This document shows, one piece after another, positions 4,892 to 6,090 of a DNA stretch of 6,090 nucleotides. Source of the DNA: Methanomicrobiales archaeon (lineage in GTDB: Archaea; Halobacteriota; Methanomicrobia; Methanomicrobiales; Methanospirillaceae); NCBI GenBank assembly GCA_012520015.1, contig JAAYPD010000331.1, forward strand, positions 1-6,090, in the 5' to 3' direction. The notes below the pieces were generated by a model that had not been told where the DNA came from, did no database searches, and saw nothing but the letters and a program-made list of their open reading frames with translations. Numbering within the stretch: the first letter of the stretch is position 1; every line of letters begins with the position of its first letter. The position numbers were made by a program, and so were the translations under genes.

Positions 4892-5893
4892 ATGGGTGTA
4901 GCACTTAGGGACATTTTAACCGGGTTTAAACGGCCGGCTGGTAATGATGAACTGAAAGGTATTGCCGCAATCGATTCCTACAATGCCCTGTACCAGTTCC
5001 TGTCCATAATACGGCAACCGGATGGCACACCGCTCATGGACGGGGAGGGAAGAATAACCTCGCATCTTTCCGGCCTCTTCTTCCGGACTGCTAACTTCCT
5101 GACCCAGGGTATCCGTCCGGTCTTCATCTTTGATGGTCAACCGCCTGATATGAAGAGCAGGACCATCCAGGAAAGGAAGGAGATTCGCGAGGAGTCCAAA
5201 GTAAAATGGGACCAGGCCAAAAGAGAAGGTGACCTTGCCGGCGCATTCAGGTATGCCATGTCCAGTTCTGCAGTTGACGAGTACATCCTCTCCTCCGCAA
5301 GGGAACTTATCCGGCTGATGGGACTGCCGGTCATAAATGCTCCATCTGAAGCAGAGGCGCAGGCTGCATACATGGCTGGGAGGGGTGATGCTGACTATGT
5401 CGTGTCCCAGGATTATGATACCCTGCTTTTTGGAACTCCTGTCCTTGTCAGGAACCTGACTATATCAGGGAAGAGAAGGTTTCATGGAAGAGTTGTTACC
5501 GTCCAGCCTGAACGTGTCCTCCTCTCTGAAGTGCTTGAAAACCTTGGGATAACAAGGGAACAGCTCATCGAGGTAGCCATTCTTACCGGTACAGACTTTA
5601 ATCCTGGAATCCGTGGGATTGGGGCAAAGACCGGACTTAAAAAGGTGAAGTCAGGCGATTTTGAAACGACGGTACGGGAAAAGCTGCCGGATTTTGATCC
5701 TGAACCGATCCGGGAATTTTTTATGAATCCTCCTGTTACTGATTCGTACTCAACTGATACCGGCCCTATAGATCGTGACGGTATATGGTCATTCCTGTGT
5801 GATGAGCACGGGTTTTCACCTGGCAGGGTGGAGCCTGTTCTTGATAAGATATCAAAAAAAGAGAAGCAGAAGACCCGTGAGAGCTGGTTTTAA
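4892..5893 (+). CDS. fen: Flap endonuclease 1 (FEN1)
   Basis: At 333 residues this is a full-length archaeal FEN1. It removes 5' flaps during Okazaki fragment maturation and long-patch base excision repair, working with PCNA and DNA ligase. The start is fixed by the family N-terminus MGVALRDIL; Gly2 becomes the amino terminus after Met removal and sits at the active site. Metal-binding carboxylates are all present: Asp28, Asp81 (FDGQPP), Glu153 and Glu155 (SEAEAQ), Asp174 and Asp176 (SQDYDT), and Asp235 (GTDFN). Lys88 and Arg95 align with human Lys93 and Arg100 of the helical gateway, and Tyr34 with human Tyr40. The helix-hairpin/H3TH segment is GIRGIGAKTGLKKVK (239-253). The C-terminal PCNA-interacting peptide reads QKTRESWF (326-333), with Arg at the position where a Leu/Ile/Met is normal. 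No strong ribosome site is visible before the ATG. Confidence 0.97.
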   Translation: MGVALRDILTGFKRPAGNDELKGIAAIDSYNALYQFLSIIRQPDGTPLMDGEGRITSHLSGLFFRTANFLTQGIRPVFIFDGQPPDMKSRTIQERKEIREESKVKWDQAKREGDLAGAFRYAMSSSAVDEYILSSARELIRLMGLPVINAPSEAEAQAAYMAGRGDADYVVSQDYDTLLFGTPVLVRNLTISGKRRFHGRVVTVQPERVLLSEVLENLGITREQLIEVAILTGTDFNPGIRGIGAKTGLKKVKSGDFETTVREKLPDFDPEPIREFFMNPPVTDSYSTDTGPIDRDGIWSFLCDEHGFSPGRVEPVLDKISKKEKQKTRESWF

Positions 5894-6090
5894 ACGTGCA
5901 TGGCCCAGGCAGTTATAGGACACCCGGGATTATGCAGAAGGTTTGAAATTACAACAATTTTATCTCTAAAATGTCAAGTTCACTCGCGGCGTGGGCTGAT
6001 TTTTGAGTGAAAAACATTTGAAGAGGTAGCTTTCAACTTGAATATGATTTTTTTACCGAATTTTCCATTCATACAAAAGATGTATGGATC
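5894..6090. other. AT-rich noncoding region downstream of FEN1 with inverted repeats
   Basis: No convincing gene lies in these 197 bases. Inverted repeats present are TTCACTC/GAGTGAA (5979-5985 with 6005-6011, 19-base loop), TCAAGTT/AACTTGA (5974-5980 with 6035-6041), the 11-base palindrome TTCAACTTGAA (6032-6042) and a stem near the right edge, TTCATAC/GTATGGA (6068-6074 with 6082-6088, one G-T pair). The first two share bases and cannot form together. The region is visibly more AT-rich than the genes, as expected for 3' and intergenic sequence. Confidence 0.5.
6048..6054 (+). terminator. T7 run, possible transcription terminator of the FEN1 unit
   Basis: A run of seven T, with a weak 5-bp stem TTGAA/TTCAA (6018-6022 with 6032-6036) ending eleven bases before it. 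Archaeal polymerase can stop at T-runs alone, so this is the best candidate for the end of the small-membrane-protein/FEN1 transcript, although it lies about 155 bases after the stop codon. Confidence 0.35.

Noticed and set aside
5980..6090. Minus-strand frame open from the right edge for 37 codons, ending in TGA at 5980-5982
   Set aside because: Could be the tail of a gene convergent with FEN1, but it is short, AT-rich and Lys-rich, has no recognisable motif and overlaps the inverted repeats. Sequence beyond the edge would settle it.

Overview
The window looks like chromosomal DNA of a methanogenic euryarchaeon of the order Methanomicrobiales. Four things point there: a surface-layer protein whose middle and end resemble the Methanomicrobiales surface proteins with an N-terminal DUF3821-type domain, an archaeal FEN1 flap endonuclease with a C-terminal PCNA-binding tail, a presenilin/SPP-type (A22) membrane aspartyl protease like the one described from Methanoculleus, and promoters that look archaeal. 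A Methanospirillum-like genus is possible, but I cannot fix the genus. I see no RNA gene, CRISPR array, insertion sequence or phage gene.

Layout. (1) Bases 2-1183, plus strand: the 3' part of a surface protein gene, cut by the left edge. It has Ig-like repeats and ends in seven 5-residue acidic Glu-Pro units instead of a membrane anchor, and a clear stem-loop/T-run terminator follows. (2) Bases 1184-1369: a short convergent intergenic region. (3) Bases 4525 down to 1370, minus strand: four tightly packed genes. In transcription order they are the A22 protease, an ABC ATPase, an ABC-2 permease and a cysteine-rich cytosolic protein (DUF6125-like). The last three are joined by two identical 4-base ATGA start/stop overlaps, and the first gap is only 23 bases, so this reads as one operon. 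(4) Bases 4526-4569: a 44-base divergent promoter region. (5) Bases 4570-5893, plus strand: a two-gene unit of a small two-helix membrane protein and, 7 bases later, FEN1. (6) Bases 5894-6090: AT-rich noncoding sequence with inverted repeats and a T7 run.

How the genes fit together. The ATPase and permease form a DrrAB/NodIJ-type exporter. The protease and the DUF6125-like protein are probably co-expressed with it, but the substrates of both are unknown. FEN1 is housekeeping DNA replication and repair (Okazaki fragment maturation). The linked small membrane protein has no recognised role. The surface protein uses codons typical of very highly expressed genes and is independent of the rest.

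Most of the window is ordinary chromosomal sequence. The points most worth a second look are the protease-exporter-DUF6125 operon, the anchorless acidic tail of the surface protein, the arginine in the middle of the FEN1 PCNA-binding motif, a C7 tract inside the protease's PAL-equivalent motif, and the unknown membrane protein coupled to FEN1.
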